Source: Bimuria novae-zelandiae CBS 107.79
Taxonomy: Eukaryota; Ascomycota; Dothideomycetes; Pleosporales; Didymosphaeriaceae
Assembly: GCA_010015655.1 (NCBI GenBank)
Contig: ML976708.1
Location: 411,213-475,212 of the forward strand
Direction: 5' to 3'
Length of the DNA: 64,000 nucleotides
Shown: positions 45,600-58,939 of the stretch, piece after piece
Position numbering within the stretch: the stretch's first letter is position 1
Layout of the letters: each line of letters begins with the position of its first letter
Translations under genes and position numbers: made by a program
Notes under the pieces: generated by a model
Databases searched by the model: none
Seen by the model: the letters and a program-made list of their open reading frames with translations, nothing else
What the model was told of the DNA's origin: nothing

Positions 45600-48500
45600 C
45601 CTAGTTTTCATGTTTCTATCTAGGCAGTAGCTTAGTAAGGCCATTAGCTAGTTAACAGGTTGTTTAGATATATAAGAGGTTAATATTGTTGGATTAAGCT
45701 TCTTATTAAAGCTAGTGATGATGGATATCGACGTGCCGTATAGTAGTCTTAAGACGAGGCGTAGTAGAGGTAAGAAGTCGGATAGTTTGCTAATTATTAT
45801 AGTATAAAAGACGTTTATGATTTAGATTAAAGCCAATTTATTTAAAGACTCTTTACTACTAGATTAGTTTAGTGCCTATAGACGATGCGGCGACTAGCTC
45901 TGCTTTTATAGTTAACTTTATAATATAGCGTTAGAGTATTGCTTTCTAGTCTACAGGTCCGCTAAATAGAAAGAAGATATAGCCTTGTAAGCTCTTACGT
46001 GTAATTTTATTATTAGCGTATAATATATCTATTACTCCAAAGAACTCAGATTGAGGTTGGTTAGCTATATAGACTAATTTATTTAAGATAGAAGCGGTAT
46101 AGTAGAGCGCTTAATCTTTAGTTTCTAGTAGGTAGGTAATCGTCTAGTATGCTGCGTTAAGATAACGTAAAGATAGATTTATAAGAAACTTAGCTAGTTT
46201 TAAGTGAGTTTTTAAGATATTAGGTCGGGTAGCTCTAGCTGCATATCCTATAGATCCTATAAGCTGGGCATATTTATGCTTAGTGAAGTTATTTGCTTAA
46301 TCCTCTAATGGTAATAACTCTTCTAGAGGCAGTAGTGTAGCTAGTAACTTTGTATATGGCTTTAATAGAGGAAACTTCTGTGCAAGCTTCTTGATATATA
46401 AAGTTTATAATAACTAGATAGAGCCATTCTCACGGTCTCTATGCGTTTAAATGCTATAGAATATTTAAAGCTCTCCTAGAGATTAAATCTCATATCAATG
46501 TAGGAGCTTCTATTCGAATTCATGTAGTGTAGCTTTGTGGGCTGGTAGGCAGAGTACGACAATGTCGTCTATATAGAAGAAGACTAGAAGCTTGTTATTC
46601 TTTTATAGACAAGGAGTATCTTTAACTTCGTGTAGTCCTAGTTTAGAGAGCGTCTTGGTGAGCTCTTAATACTAGAGTAGTAGCGAGGTCTTTAGGCTAT
46701 ATAGAGCTCGACGTAGTTTCTATAGATAATTAGGATTAGAGAATCCTTTTAGTGAATAATAATAGACTGGTGTTATAAGCTAAGCGTTTGTAAATGCGTT
46801 AACAGCATTATACTAATAGATCTTTATGTTAAAGTAGGCTACTATAGTAACTAGAGCTTAGAATATTTAAACTACTAAAGTAGCTACATAGGTATCTTTA
46901 GTAGTTGTTTATAGATCGCCTCGTATACAGATGCGCGCTTTATATTTCGTAAAGTATCCTTAATTATTAAGCTTAAACTTAAAGACCTATATTAACGGGA
47001 GAACTTCTTAGTCTTATAGATTTAACTCCTGCTAAGTAATCCTCTCGTACGTGCCTTTTCGTTTCACGTTGTTAATCTCTTATTACATCGCCTAGAGAAA
47101 GCCTTTCTTGTGTAGAGATGGCATCCTTATCACATCTCTATAGAGACGTGGCTCAGGAGGTAGCTCGGTGTAGTGAAATCGTGTTTTTAATGCTATAGCT
47201 AAGGCTGCTACGTATGCTAACCAGTATGTGTTAATAAAGAAGCTGCTACTCTTCTAAGATGGCTTTTTAGATCTTGTTAACCCTTTAGGTAGTATGTGAG
47301 ACCAACGAAGGTTACTATTAATTAGTTCTCGATTCTTTGCTTGGTTTAAGTCTGTTTATAAAACAGAGTCTAATGTTTAACGCTTGCGCTTTCTTGAGGA
47401 TATAGGTATTACAGGTAGGCTGGCTGGCGTAGCTAATAGTAAGCGCGGTAAGTAGTTATAAGGCGAGCCCCATGAGCTGCTATAAACCTTAATAGTCTCT
47501 ATTTAACTTAGTATTAGAAGCTGCAGATTATAACTTCTAGTTTAACGTAGGATTGTTGTTTCTTTTTGCGTTAATTGGCTTTGTTCTATAGAAGCAGTAG
47601 TCTGGCTAGACTAGTCTAGATCTAACGTAAACTTGTCTTCTAATAAATCTTTTATAGAGCTGTCTTGGCTGCGCATTAAAGGTAGTTAATACTTATAAGC
47701 GAATTACTCTAGCTTAGAGCCTTATAGGAGAGGATCTGTTTTATCGTGTAGTTAATAGAAGAGGTCTTCTCTAAAGGTAATATCTCTTATACGAATTACT
47801 TTGCCTCTATATGCTCGACTTCTCGCCTTAGGCATCTAGATCCAGTAGATATTTAATAAGTCGTAGCTAACTAGATATCCTACTAGTACTCAAAGACTAA
47901 GCTTATTTATGCGTAGTATTTACTTGCGTAGTACGTATGCTCGGTAGCCATAAACGCGTAAGTAAGTAATTAACAGTTTCTTGCCATAGGCAATTTCGAA
48001 TAGTGTTTTCCAGCCTAGTAATCGCGTGGGTGTGCGATTGAGTAGGTATACTACTATAGAGTAGATTTTAGAGCCAAGTGTTAGAGGTAGGTTTAAAGTA
48101 ATCTTTATTAAATAACTTCTCTTAATAAGACTTCTGCCGGAGCGCTCTACTAATCCGTTTTACTCCTTAGTGTATAGAGCTCTAATTAGTAGCTTAATAC
48201 CTTCTCTCTAACAGTAGTCTCTAGTAGAGTTGTTTGTCAGGCTATATCCTCGCTCGTCGTTAGCGATGAGAAAGGTGACAGTTATGTTAAATTCTCGTTT
48301 AATTATTTAATCCAGTTGTCTGATAATAGACAGGAGCATAAGCTTGTCCCGTCTAGGTATTATATAGACGAAATGGAATTTCGAGAATAGATTAAACTCA
48401 TGGAAGACGTATCGGTCGCAGACTTATTAACAATTAAGCCAATTAAGCCAATCTAACCAAATTTAGTAACATCTTAACCTATGCGAGCTAGTGAATTACC

Positions 48501-50450
48501 ATATTGGGTTAGACTGGCTTAATTAGCTTAATTATTAACAAGTCTAATCGATTGCCATTGTAGGCTCTTGCATTAAGCTTAATAAGATTAATAGTAATAG
48601 TTTTAAAGGCTCTTATGGCTCTAATCTCATGGCCATTTCGCCGTAAGATAATTTAATGTGCTTTACTTTATAGGCATTCTTCGCAGTCGATTGTTTAAGG
48701 AGTAGATTTAGTAGATGGCTATATGCCTATTACGTAATTCTATAGTTAATTAATAGCGTCACTGCTTAGATGTCCCATTAGTATATAGAGCTGAGACTTG
48801 CTAAGTAATCTTGGTCTAGGCGATAGAGTAAAGTATTATAGCCAACGTTAATAGGTCGCAAAAGCCTAAGCCTAAGCGGATTAAGTAGATGGAGGTTTAG
48901 TTTAATAGACTACTAGCTAGTGTCTACTTAGTCTAGTAAGGGTGGTGATGTCTTCTACTCGTGAGCCTAATAAGTTGGATTGATATAGTGTATTTCTGCC
49001 AGAGTCGAAATGGACGTTTGACGATGATAGCCGGGCTAGAGAGACTAGGCTTATAAAAAAGCTAGGGATTAAGGCTATACTCTTAAGCTTTATTTTCTTT
49101 TATCCTTATAGTATTAATAGAGGTATCTCGACTTCTCCCCATGTCTAGATAGTCATCTCAGTGCCGCCTGCAAGTACGATATTATTAGGTAATATAGAAG
49201 CTTTCTATTAGAACTTGGTTAAATTATTGCAGATGTGGATATTAGTAGCGGGGTCCAGCGTCCATGAGTAGAGAAGCGGGAAGTTTCGGTGCGCTAGCTA
49301 ATTATTAAATACCAATAAGTAGATAGTATATATCTTATTTAGAAGGTCGCTTATAGGTGCATCGCCTGCGTTAATTTCTATTAAATTAGGTTCTGCTATA
49401 TGGCTCTTATGGGTCCTTTACTTCTTATAGCGTTAATTCTTCTCCTAAATCTTATTTAATATGCCGTTCTTATCCTTAGCTTTAAACTTTACTATTTTCT
49501 TGGCTTTTTTAGGGTCTTTAATAAATCCTCCTTTGCGTAGTGAGGTGTCGATGTACGGACACTGTCCCCAGTAGTGTAGGTCACCATAGAGGCATGGTTT
49601 TAATAGCTTTAATGGCTTATCCTGGCGAGATCTCTTTCTATTATTTTGTTTGTACGAAGACTTTTCTTAATTTAATGTAGCTGTAAATGCTCCACTCTGG
49701 GCGGTTAATTTTATTATAGTTATGCGATAGTAGCGTAGGTAACTAGCTAGTAGATTAGGTAATGTTGGCTGTATAGAGTCGTTGTGGGAGCTTACTTCTA
49801 TATTAAATATAGTAATCGCGATAGTAGCAGCGTATCTAGGATTAATCTATTTAATGGCTCGTATAAGATCCTTATGTGGTCTGTAGCCATGCGTCTCTGG
49901 TAGCTAGAGTTGTTTGGCCCTATTATAGGCAGCAAGGAATGTGCTGCACCAATCTTCGAGGTTCTCTCTATAAGCGTGCAGAACTTTAGCGGTGTTGTAT
50001 ACTTTCTGGACCTAATATTCTCGATTAGCTATTGTGGGACTGTAGAGCTCCTGTAGAGTCTTAAGCTAATCGTGGAGGGACTCTTAGTCCTTAATTTAAT
50101 AGACTAGGTCCTGCGTAATTATGTTAGCTATATGCGCTTTAATCTGCCTAATCTTATCTTTAGTTCGCCTGTATTCTTTAAGCTTTTTATAGTAGAGACT
50201 TATGTCTTAATTATACTGCGCTCGAGCTTTAGGGGTAGGTTCTATTACTAGTAATCTATCGTTGTTGGTAGCATGGATCTGTGTAGGTTGTAGAGGCTTG
50301 TTTAGTGTCGACGGATGTGGCAGATCTAGATTAATATATCCCCGTACGTCTCCAGCCTCTGCGAGCCTTTTAATAGTATAGATCCATAGTTCCCAGTTGT
50401 GTGGCCCTTAAAGGATAATCGACGAGATAGCCTTTGACATGGCGAGATCG
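45600..50450 (-). pseudogene. copia R gag-pol remnant
   Basis: The zinc knuckle reads CLYGDLHYWGQC. Fungal copia elements have C-x-C-G-x2-H-x4-C, so the second Cys has become Tyr (TGT to TAT). A protease-like LDPATNIHICNN, an integrase region (about 47.9-49.0 kb), RT (about 46.3-47.2 kb, box YIDDIV) and RNase H (about 45.6-46.2 kb) follow. TAA/TAG stops are frequent in all domains. Confidence 0.8.
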
Positions 50451-50520
50451 CTCTATAGAGTAGGTTCGATTAACAGGTAGGTAGGTAGGGAGTTAATGTA
50501 TGTATATAAGTGCGGATTAG

Positions 50521-50534
50521 GCCGGGCTCATAAC
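50521..50534 (-). promoter_or_regulatory. copia R primer-binding site, complementary to initiator tRNA-Met anticodon arm
   Basis: Directly next to the 5' LTR the minus strand reads GTTATGAGCCCGGC. Its complement contains GGGCTCATAAC, the anticodon stem-loop of eukaryotic initiator tRNA-Met (CAT anticodon). This fits priming by an internal half-tRNA, as known for Drosophila copia, and not by a tRNA 3' end (no TGG start). Confidence 0.75.
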
Positions 50535-50683
50535 TATAAGCAGGTGGGTGGTATGTATAAAGGTAGTATATTATGTGTGTTCTGTGTGTATGTGTACATA
50601 GAGTGATCAGAGGCTCGTTTATAGTAATTAAGCTAACTCATAAGACTAGTGTTATTATGTAACATAGCCCTAGGCTGCTTACA
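50535..50683 (-). repeat. 5' LTR of copia R
   Basis: Starts TATAAGCAGG (TG to TA) and ends GGCTGCTTACA. It contains a GT-rich run (50570-50600). Confidence 0.94.
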
Positions 50684-51729
50684 GGATGTCTCTATACGAT
50701 AGGTTAATTACTTTATTAGGCGCTACCCTGACTCCCTAATCTCGCGATAGACGACTAGGCTAGATAGTAATTGCCATAACGCAAATTCAGGCGCAAGATA
50801 TAGGCTCTACTTTAAGCTTCTATATAAGAAAATTATAAAGTATAGTATAGAGCCTTAGCATACCTATAATATGGACGAAAAAGGCTTCCTACTCGGCATC
50901 ACCGGTAGGTCAAAAAGGATCTTCGATAGGCCTATATATAAGAGTCGCCAAGTGAGGCAATCTATTCAGGATAGTAATCGTAAGTGGATCTCGCTTATCG
51001 CATGTATATGCGCCAATGGATCTACTGTTAATCTATTACTAATCTATTAATCTAACGCTGAGACTCTACAATCAAGCTAGGTTGAGGAAATTAACGTTAA
51101 TTCTTATAGTGTCTTTATCACCTCATTAACCTCTAGATGGTTAAACAACGAGATAGGGCTTTAATAGCTAAAACAGGTGTTTAATCGCTGTACTAAGGAG
51201 AAGGCTTAACGGCAGTGGTAACTCTTAGTCCTTAATAGGCATGGATCTCACGTTACTATGGATTTTATTAACTACTATAATTAGAAAAAAATCCTCCTTG
51301 CGATATTTCCCCCTTACGCCACTTATATGCTGTAGCCTCTAGATGTCTATGTGTTTAAGTCTCTTTCTATCGCCTACTCCGACGAGCTCTCCGCATACCT
51401 ATATAAGAGTTAGGGGCTATTAATAATTACTAAAAGAGACTTCTTTACACTATTCTAGAGGGCTTAGACAACGTTAGTTACGCCGTAATTAATTACTAAA
51501 GCTTTTAAGTATATAGGTATCTCGCCGCCAGATCCTACACTAATCCTTAGTTAATTTAATAAAAATAAGTCTCCGGAATAGAGATTGCGCGAAAGCTCTA
51601 CTTTAGTACTTAGCACGTCTAATTAGCGCAAAGATAATTGGCTTTTAAAGGTTATTATTAATATAGGGGGAGGTGATAAGGCCAAGAAGCTAAGTCGCAC
51701 TATACACTTAATCTCTATATAGAAGTAGC

Positions 51730-51902
51730 TGTAAAAAGCGCCCTGACTACGGGCGACTTAGTCTATCCACAGTACTAAGGCGATCCCTTAGAGAGGGAAG
51801 AGAAGGGCTGCGGCGAGGGAAGTAGATAGGCAGAAGGCCTGGATAGCGCTAGTCTAGAGCGGACTAGGGCCGTCGAGGGCCCTCGACCTACGACTCGTGA
51901 CA
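51730..51902 (-). repeat. 3' LTR of gypsy F
   Basis: GC-rich and little RIP-mutated. It contains a 16-bp perfect palindrome GTCGAGGGCCCTCGAC (51872-51887). It differs from the other copy at five or so positions, all transitions. Confidence 0.92.
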
Positions 51903-54100
51903 AAGGCTCTTTTTTTTAAGGGTCTCGACCGCGAGAATAAGCACGTAATAACTAGCCTAATTAGGCCTTGCGTATTACGTAAGCTAATAACGTAAGCTAA
52001 ATCTTAGGCTTATATTAAGGCCTAAAACCCTTGTTCTTACTCTCTACTCGGCGGCTTACCTTATCCCGGAGGCTCCCTAACCCGTAAGTACGACCTGGCC
52101 GATCTATGGCAGTCTAGGGTGCCTGACCCTAGATACCCCCTATTTTAGTACCCAGCCGCTCTAAATTTGGGGGTTGTAAAGGTAGACTAACCTAGTGTAG
52201 GCCTGCCGAGTTGTTCCTGTACTTATTACTTCTCTACCGCCCTCTTCAGCAACCTTCGGACTTTGTCTAGACATATCTACGCTATTTGGCACTATAAGTA
52301 CCGCGAACGCTATCCTTAAGGCCCTAGTTAATAAGGCGCGTGTAAGCGCGGTTAGTACTATTAACCTATGCTATACCTACCTTCCTATTATCCTAGATAG
52401 TCTTAAGTAGTCTAATTATAAGAAGATAAAGCTTTACTAGTTTTAGGTTAAAGAGATGCGTCGTGTCTAGTCTAAGGTAGTATATATTAATCTTGGCCTA
52501 ATAGATTTAGAGGACTATAATTTAATCTGCCGCTGCGATGCCTGCTACGGCGGTAATAAGAATTATTAGTAGGTAAGTTGGCGCTTTGAGGATTATGTAG
52601 GGGTTTCGAGGCTAATTAGTAGCAGATACTTAAAGATAACTTAGAGAACGTGTTAAGTGTCCTAATTACCCTTATACTATGCTTAAGCTTAATTAATGCG
52701 TATATATGCGATAAGATTAACCTTTTTAGATTAGATAAGGTATTAGTAAAGGCCACCGCGCAGGTACTAGAGACGGAATAGAGTAATATTATTATATAAG
52801 TATTATCTAGTGTAATTAAGGGTTATCTAGACTAAGTCGTATAGGGCCACCGGATCCAAATTCTGCGGAAACCTGTTAACCCCCTACTACTTAGGTTATA
52901 ACACCTGGCCTCCTAAAGAGATTATTCCGGTAGTAGGCCTCTCTGTTAAGGAGAAGCGGAAGAGGAAAGCTTTTACCATAGAGGGGGGTAGTTTAACCTC
53001 CCTAGTTACTACTAGTACTCTTACCCCTAAGCGTAAGAAGGTTGCTTCTAAGTTAGTAAGGGTTCTTAACCCTAATCCCGGGTTATTAATACTAATTTAG
53101 GGTAGTTGGCGTTTAAGGCTAGTGTCCTAGCCACGCTGGACTTCCTCGCGGAGGAAGTAAAGAAGAAGATTAAGAGTAAGGGCAATTAGAAGACTTTTTA
53201 GTAAGCCTACGAGTCTAAGCGCCTAACTAATTAAGAGGGTTATTTAGTACAATCTAGGAATTCCTGCCCCTATTAATAGTGTCCGGATTTTATTCACGTT
53301 CTATACCCTTAGGCAGTTTTAGTTAGGTTTTAGTTAGCTATAATCGCGTTAGGTACGGTCTAAATAGGCTTATAAGCCTCTATTAGGCCCTAAGAGGCGT
53401 AAATGGGCCTAGATAGCTCGTTCTAGTCTTTAGTCTATTTAAGAATCCTTTGCCCTGTTTATTCTAGTATTTCGTAGCCTATAAAGTGTACTCTCTAGGG
53501 TAATCTATTACTAATTACTATCGAGTGCTGTCTTTCTCCTTCTCTAGGGGGGTAACCCCGCCTCTTAGGCTCCTATTTAGGGCGACCTTTAGTCTCCTTG
53601 TCTAAGCCCTTTAGGAACTACTTTATCGCCCTTTTAGAGATCTCCTCCGCAGATAACTATTAGTTCTTATCGCTATTATATTCTTTCTACTTAACTTTAT
53701 ATAGCCATTCTCCGTCCTAGAGTACCCTAGATTTAATTCTTTTAATTAGGTATATATCCTCCCCTGCTTATGGTATAATAACCTTAGGCGGGCTTTACTC
53801 TTATTATAGTAGTTTTTCTAGGGCTGCCTAGTTTAGGAGAGACACATAGAACACTAGGTAAATATTAAAGTCCTTTAGCAGCTCTAGCTTATATGCCTAT
53901 TAACTAATCCGCTATTTTACCTTATAGGGACCCTAAGACTTGTAGTTAAGTTTCTTCTTAGGCCTAGTTAACCGTATGTTGCGGGCGTCGAGGTATACCA
54001 TGTCCCCTACTATAAAGGTTTAGGCCTTATGCTTCCTGTTATACCACGTTGCCTAGTACGCCTGTGCCCTAAGAATCGCTTAAGTTATCTGGGCCCTAGT
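51903..54100. other. 3' portion of gypsy F (integrase tail and beyond)
   Basis: Between the integrase core and the 3' LTR lie the C-terminal chromodomain-like region (about 53.3-53.9 kb) and about 1.4 kb (51.9-53.3 kb) where plus-strand frames read in patches. I recognise no domain. It could be non-coding or a captured sequence. Confidence 0.4.
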
Positions 54101-54199
54101 CTAGGCTAGAACTACCGCTTTGACCCTTGCTATAGGTACCGACCCGCGCAGCTGTACTTCTCGGGGTAGGCCTACTATTAGTAGATTTAGGCTATATAC

Positions 54200-57100
54200 T
54201 ATAATAAATAGCAACACTCCTATAGAGCTATAAATACTATTATTATACGAATATTCTACTTTAGATAGAAGGTCTGCCTAATTAGATTATTCGTAGTTGC
54301 AGGACACTTAAAGATACTATTTAAGCGTTTAGTTCTATCGTTCTGTCTATTCGTCTATCTACGGGTGGAAGGTAGTAGAGAGAAGTCGCTTAGTTTTTAA
54401 ATATTAAGTAAAGGTACTTTAATAAGCCAATATAAATAGGCTGCCTCTATCTATAACTATTAACTTTAGAGGGCCGTGTAGGCGTAGAACCTCTCTTCTA
54501 AAAACCTTAGCTAGTTTTACTACCTTTAGGTCCTTTCGCGTAGGGATGTAGTGTGCTATCTTAAAAAACTAGTTAATAATTACTAGGATACTATTATAAC
54601 GATAGGCTCTAGATTTACTCTTAGGTAAATTTATTACTATATCTATAGTAATATCCTCCTAGATGCCCCTTAGGACTAGTAGGCTATTAAGTTAGCTGTG
54701 CGTCGCGTGTTAAACAGGTTTCGCCCTAGAGTACGCTTAATAGGTCTAGACGTAGTTCTTTATATATTATTAGATACTAGGCTACTAGAACTCTTGTAGC
54801 ACTAGCTTTAAAGTCCTAGTAAAGCCAAAATGGCCCGCGAGGGGGTTATCGTGGCATTATTAAAAGACGTGTACCCTCGCCAGAGGTGGCACGTATAGCC
54901 TATTCTTGTACTATAATAGGTTGGCCGGTCTAATTATCCAGCGCTTTAGCCATTCTGGCTTTACTATCTCTGGCCCTCGGAGGTACTAAAGGATTCGTTC
55001 TGCAGTTTCGTCCCCCTGGCTATTTCTCTTTAATAGCTCTACTATAGGGTAAGCGCTTGCTAAATTGTTTACCACCGCCTCTTTAGTTGCTAATATTTCG
55101 GGTCTAGCGACCCTTATCGCTACTACTAGTCTAGGGCTTCTTACCTACTTTAGTAGCTATAGGCTACCTGCTACGCTTGCTTTGTCCAAAGCGTTGCCTT
55201 TTAGCTATAACTTATGCTATAGGGCCTTAAGAAGTCTTTACTAGGAACTACCTATCCCGCTTAAGCTTGTTTCCTCCTCTAACTTATAGTTAGGTCTCCG
55301 CAATAGTCTATTAGCGGGATTTATCCTTCCTAAATAGTGTTTAATTTTAAAATTAAACGTCGTAAGCTATTCGGCCCACCTTGCCTACTATCTAGTTAAG
55401 ACTTTTGTAGACAGGAACCCTTACAGGTTAGTATAGTTAGTTAAAAGCTTAACCTTCTTACTAATACCCTCTAGGTAGTGTTACTAATACTTAAAAGCTT
55501 TAATAATTACTAGCAACTCGCTATTATGCGTATTATAATTTCGTTCTGCCTAGTTTATCTTGCGCGAATAAAAAGCAACTAGGTGCTATTATAGCTTCCC
55601 ATGTTTATCTAGTTATAATTAGCTTAAAATAACGTGTTCGTGCGCGTAACAATCGGATTCGCGTAATAATTGCCAAATACTAAAACAGCTCTATTAGTAA
55701 TAAGGCAATAGAGCCACCCATAGTTAGTATTATTATAAGATTTTCTAGTTAATTACTATATAGATCCTTGCGATTAATTTTTACTATTTATATCTATTAG
55801 GAAGCTTAACGTCGCGGCCGCTGCGTGTAGATTTGGTTAGGGTAGTAGATACGCCCTCTAAGGCCTCCCTAATATTTATAGTATTAACACCACGTTTCTA
55901 ACGCTTTTTACTCTATAGAGATAACTAAGAGGCCTTTCTCTTACCCTTTTAGAATAGTTACAGAGCTTTTTCAGCGTCGTGGGCAGACTTCTGGGCAGCG
56001 CGCTAAGTAGCCTTTTTAACCCTCTTCTCCTCCTTCGCCTTCTTAGCTACCTCTCGCGCAGCACGCTTTTCCTACTACATTTTCTCCTTATATAGCTTAG
56101 CTACCTTCTTTAGATTTGCTATTTCTACTTTTTAAAGCTACTATTACTTATCCTCTTGCTCCTTAATTAATTAACGAATATATGCCTCCCTTACTTTCCT
56201 TAGTAACTATAAAATAGCCCCACCATGATACTCCTAGCGCTATTAAAGGTTAAGAGCTTTACCCTTCTTTTTACGCTTCTTCTTAATAGATAGCGCCTGC
56301 CTAAGCCCATCGTTGTCATGCTTAAGCAGCTTATTTTAGATAGATAGATAGTAGAGTAATTAACAAAGCTTCTTTGTATCTTAACTACCCTGTTCCTTTA
56401 CTACTAATCGTAAAAGCCTATCCACCTTTCTCTAATTATAATCGCTAAGCCCTAATAAAGAGCTATTGCCTAATTCTTAATCCTGCGTAAACCTATTAAG
56501 GATAGGATTAGAATTAGGTAGTGATATGCCTATGGCTCTAAAAGAGCTAAGGATAGTTAATTTCTTAAAGGAGGCCTTCCACGCATTCTAGAATAGGGGG
56601 AAGAAGTCGTCTTTAGTGATAAAAGCTAGGCCTTGGCTTTTATAAAGGTATCGTGATAGCTCTGCTAAGTACGCTGTTAATAAAGGCTTAAACATTATAA
56701 TATTAAGTGGCTAAAGCGTATAAGTTAAGTAAAGAGGCAGGATAGCAAGCAGGATCCTATGCTTATTATAATAGTTAATAAAGTCTATAGTAATATAAGA
56801 TCCGTGGCCGTCTATAATTAAAAGTTAATAGGATTATCGAGTCTTCTCTTTTATACAGCGATTAAACACCTGCTTAAGCCAGGCAAGCCCGATATCGTTG
56901 TTCGTCTAGCTAGAGGATAATAAGGTGATAAAGACTTCGTGTTCTCCTGCCTTAATATCCTCTACCCAGCTTGATTGGATGCCCTTATTGGCGGCCTCAT
57001 AGATAAGGCTTGGCGGTAGAGCTGATTTATTAGCGTAGATATATGCCAGGAGCGTGATCCAAACGCGATTGCCATCTTAAAGTAATGCCCTAACCTCCTT

Positions 57101-58760
57101 CTTCTCCCATATTCGTCTGCTAAATATCCTCTTTAATTTATTAACGATACCAATCAGGCAGCCTTTCTTATCTATATTATAAATATAACGAGGATCTATA
57201 TAATATTAATCTATCTTGCTGTGTAGAAATTAGAAATAGAAGCGATATTTATCCTCTAAATTAGCTTTGTGGCGATTGCTGTCCATGCCGACCGTCCATT
57301 ATAAGATAAGATAAATACTATGTTGGTTAATAAAGCGCGTAACCCAGCTCTCGCTAACTGGCTCCTTTGCTATCGTAGAGGCGAAGTTCTATATTATCTC
57401 TCTAGTGGGAGGTATATGTCTCTCTATGAGTCTTTTAATATATTATACAAGCTCCTCCTCTTGCTGGACGTTAAGCTTTTATTAATTAATTCTCTTAGTT
57501 ATTCGCGACGATTGAACCCCTCTATGATTTCGCGATAGGGTATTGCGATTAACACTATGCCTACGCGCTATTTTAGTATAAGTAAAGCGTTCTCCTGGAT
57601 TTAGCGATTCGATTTCATTAATCGCAGCTTAAATTAGATCCATATTAATAGAATTATAACGCGCTAAAGGTTAAGGTAGTTTGGTGTTTGGTAATTATTA
57701 CGCGAATCCGATTGTTACGCGCACGGACACGGTACCCGAAATCGCGAAACCTAAAGCGTTAGTTTCTACTCTCGAGGGTCTTCTAGGGTTAAAGTGGGCT
57801 AGTAAGGGCCCTCGCATAAAGCTCTCTTTTAGCTAGTAAAAGGAGGTCTTAGCCTGCTTTAGTAGGCTTATTATAACTAATTTCTTAAGTCTCTATTACT
57901 ATCTGCCTTTAGTGGCTCCCTCTAGCCTTTTTATTAGGGCGTGAAGGGGTGCCGCCACTTAAGAGAATCCTTTTATAAACCTTTAATAGTAGTTGGCAAA
58001 GCTAAGGAAGATCCTAACTACTTAGACTAAGTTTAGTTTAGGCTAATCTTTTATAGAGGCGACGTGGTCCTCCTCTATCTCTACGCCGTCTAGGGATATT
58101 ATAAAGCCTAGGTATCCCACCTTGCGTGTGTAGAATTCGCATTTAGACAGTTTAGCGTATAGCTAGCGTTTAACAAGGCGTTTTAGCACTATCTAAACGT
58201 GCTAGATGTGTTCTTCCTTTATCTTAAAGTAGATAAGGATATCGTCAAGGTACACAATACAGTAGATATTAAGAAGGTCTAATAGTGTATTATTAATATA
58301 GCTTTGGAAGGTCGCAGGCGCGTTTATTAAGCTAAAAGGCATTACTATATATTCGTACTATTTATACCTTGTTTAGAAGGCCGTCTTCCATTTATCTCTT
58401 ACCCTAATTCGGACGCGGTGGTAGGCGTCCCTTAGGTCTAGTTTAGTGTAGATTTAGGCATCCCCTAGTTGGTTAAGGGATTCCTATATTAAGGGAAGTA
58501 AGTATTAGTTCTTTATTATAACTACATTTAGTCCCCTGTAGTCGACGTAGAGGCGGAGGCCTCTATCCTTTTTCTTTGCGAAAAGGATTAGTGCCCCGGC
58601 GCTTAATCGCGATAGTTAAATAAAGCCCTGTTTAAGGTTCTTCTAGATATAGTCGCGCAGAACTGCCGACTCTAACTTTAATAGACTATAGAGTAGTCTA
58701 AAAGGCACTTCCTTGCCTTCCTCGATATTAATTTTTATCTTATAGGGGCCATGGTTGGCA
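54200..58760 (-). pseudogene. gypsy F RT, RNase H and integrase remnants, split by pogo G
   Basis: RT box [11 protein letters not shown] near 58225-58265 and KTRLDLRDAYHRV near 58405-58450. The integrase core reads DITIDIVINLPKSKS (about 54600-54650), AHYIPTRKDLKVVKLAKVFR (about 54500-54555) and FHPxIDExTERxNxTL (about 54325-54375), with stops at Gln sites. Pogo G (55632-57732) sits between RT/RNase H and integrase. Confidence 0.82.
55632..57732 (-). mobile_element. Fot1/pogo DNA transposon G (2.10 kb), inside gypsy F
   Basis: TIRs of about 43 bp (ACGTGTTCGTGCGCG left; CCGTGTCCGTGCGCG right, inverted) are flanked by TA (55630-55631 and 57733-57734). GCGTAA is repeated at 17 bp (55644 and 55661). 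The minus-strand transposase starts near 57645 and has the first-Asp block near 57165-57190 (YIYNIDKKG). This is the innermost insertion of E-F-G, so it is younger than F. Confidence 0.92.
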
Positions 58761-58939
58761 AGAATACTTATGGCTTCTTTAGAGAAGGCTTCCTCCTACC
58801 GTCCCTAGTATTCTTTAGGTAGCGTCTCGGGTGGGCCTCCTAATATGTCCTTTAGGGTGGCATACATAATAAAATAGTTATTTACTATGTCTTTAGCCGT
58901 GCCGGCGAACTCTTTTACTAATTTAGTAGAGATCTTAGT

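Larger units (their letters stand above)
44964..50683 (-). mobile_element. Ty1/copia LTR retrotransposon R (5.72 kb)
   Basis: 149-bp LTRs (44964-45112 and 50535-50683) have TG...CA ends and the 5-bp target duplication GGATG (44959-44963 and 50684-50688). Coding order on the minus strand: gag, zinc knuckle (49555-49600), protease (WTLDPATNIH near 49235-49270), integrase, RT with FFYIDDIV near 46565, RNase H. A primer-binding site abuts the right LTR and a polypurine tract (AAAGGGGG) abuts the left. It is inserted in the transposase of pogo E. Confidence 0.94.
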
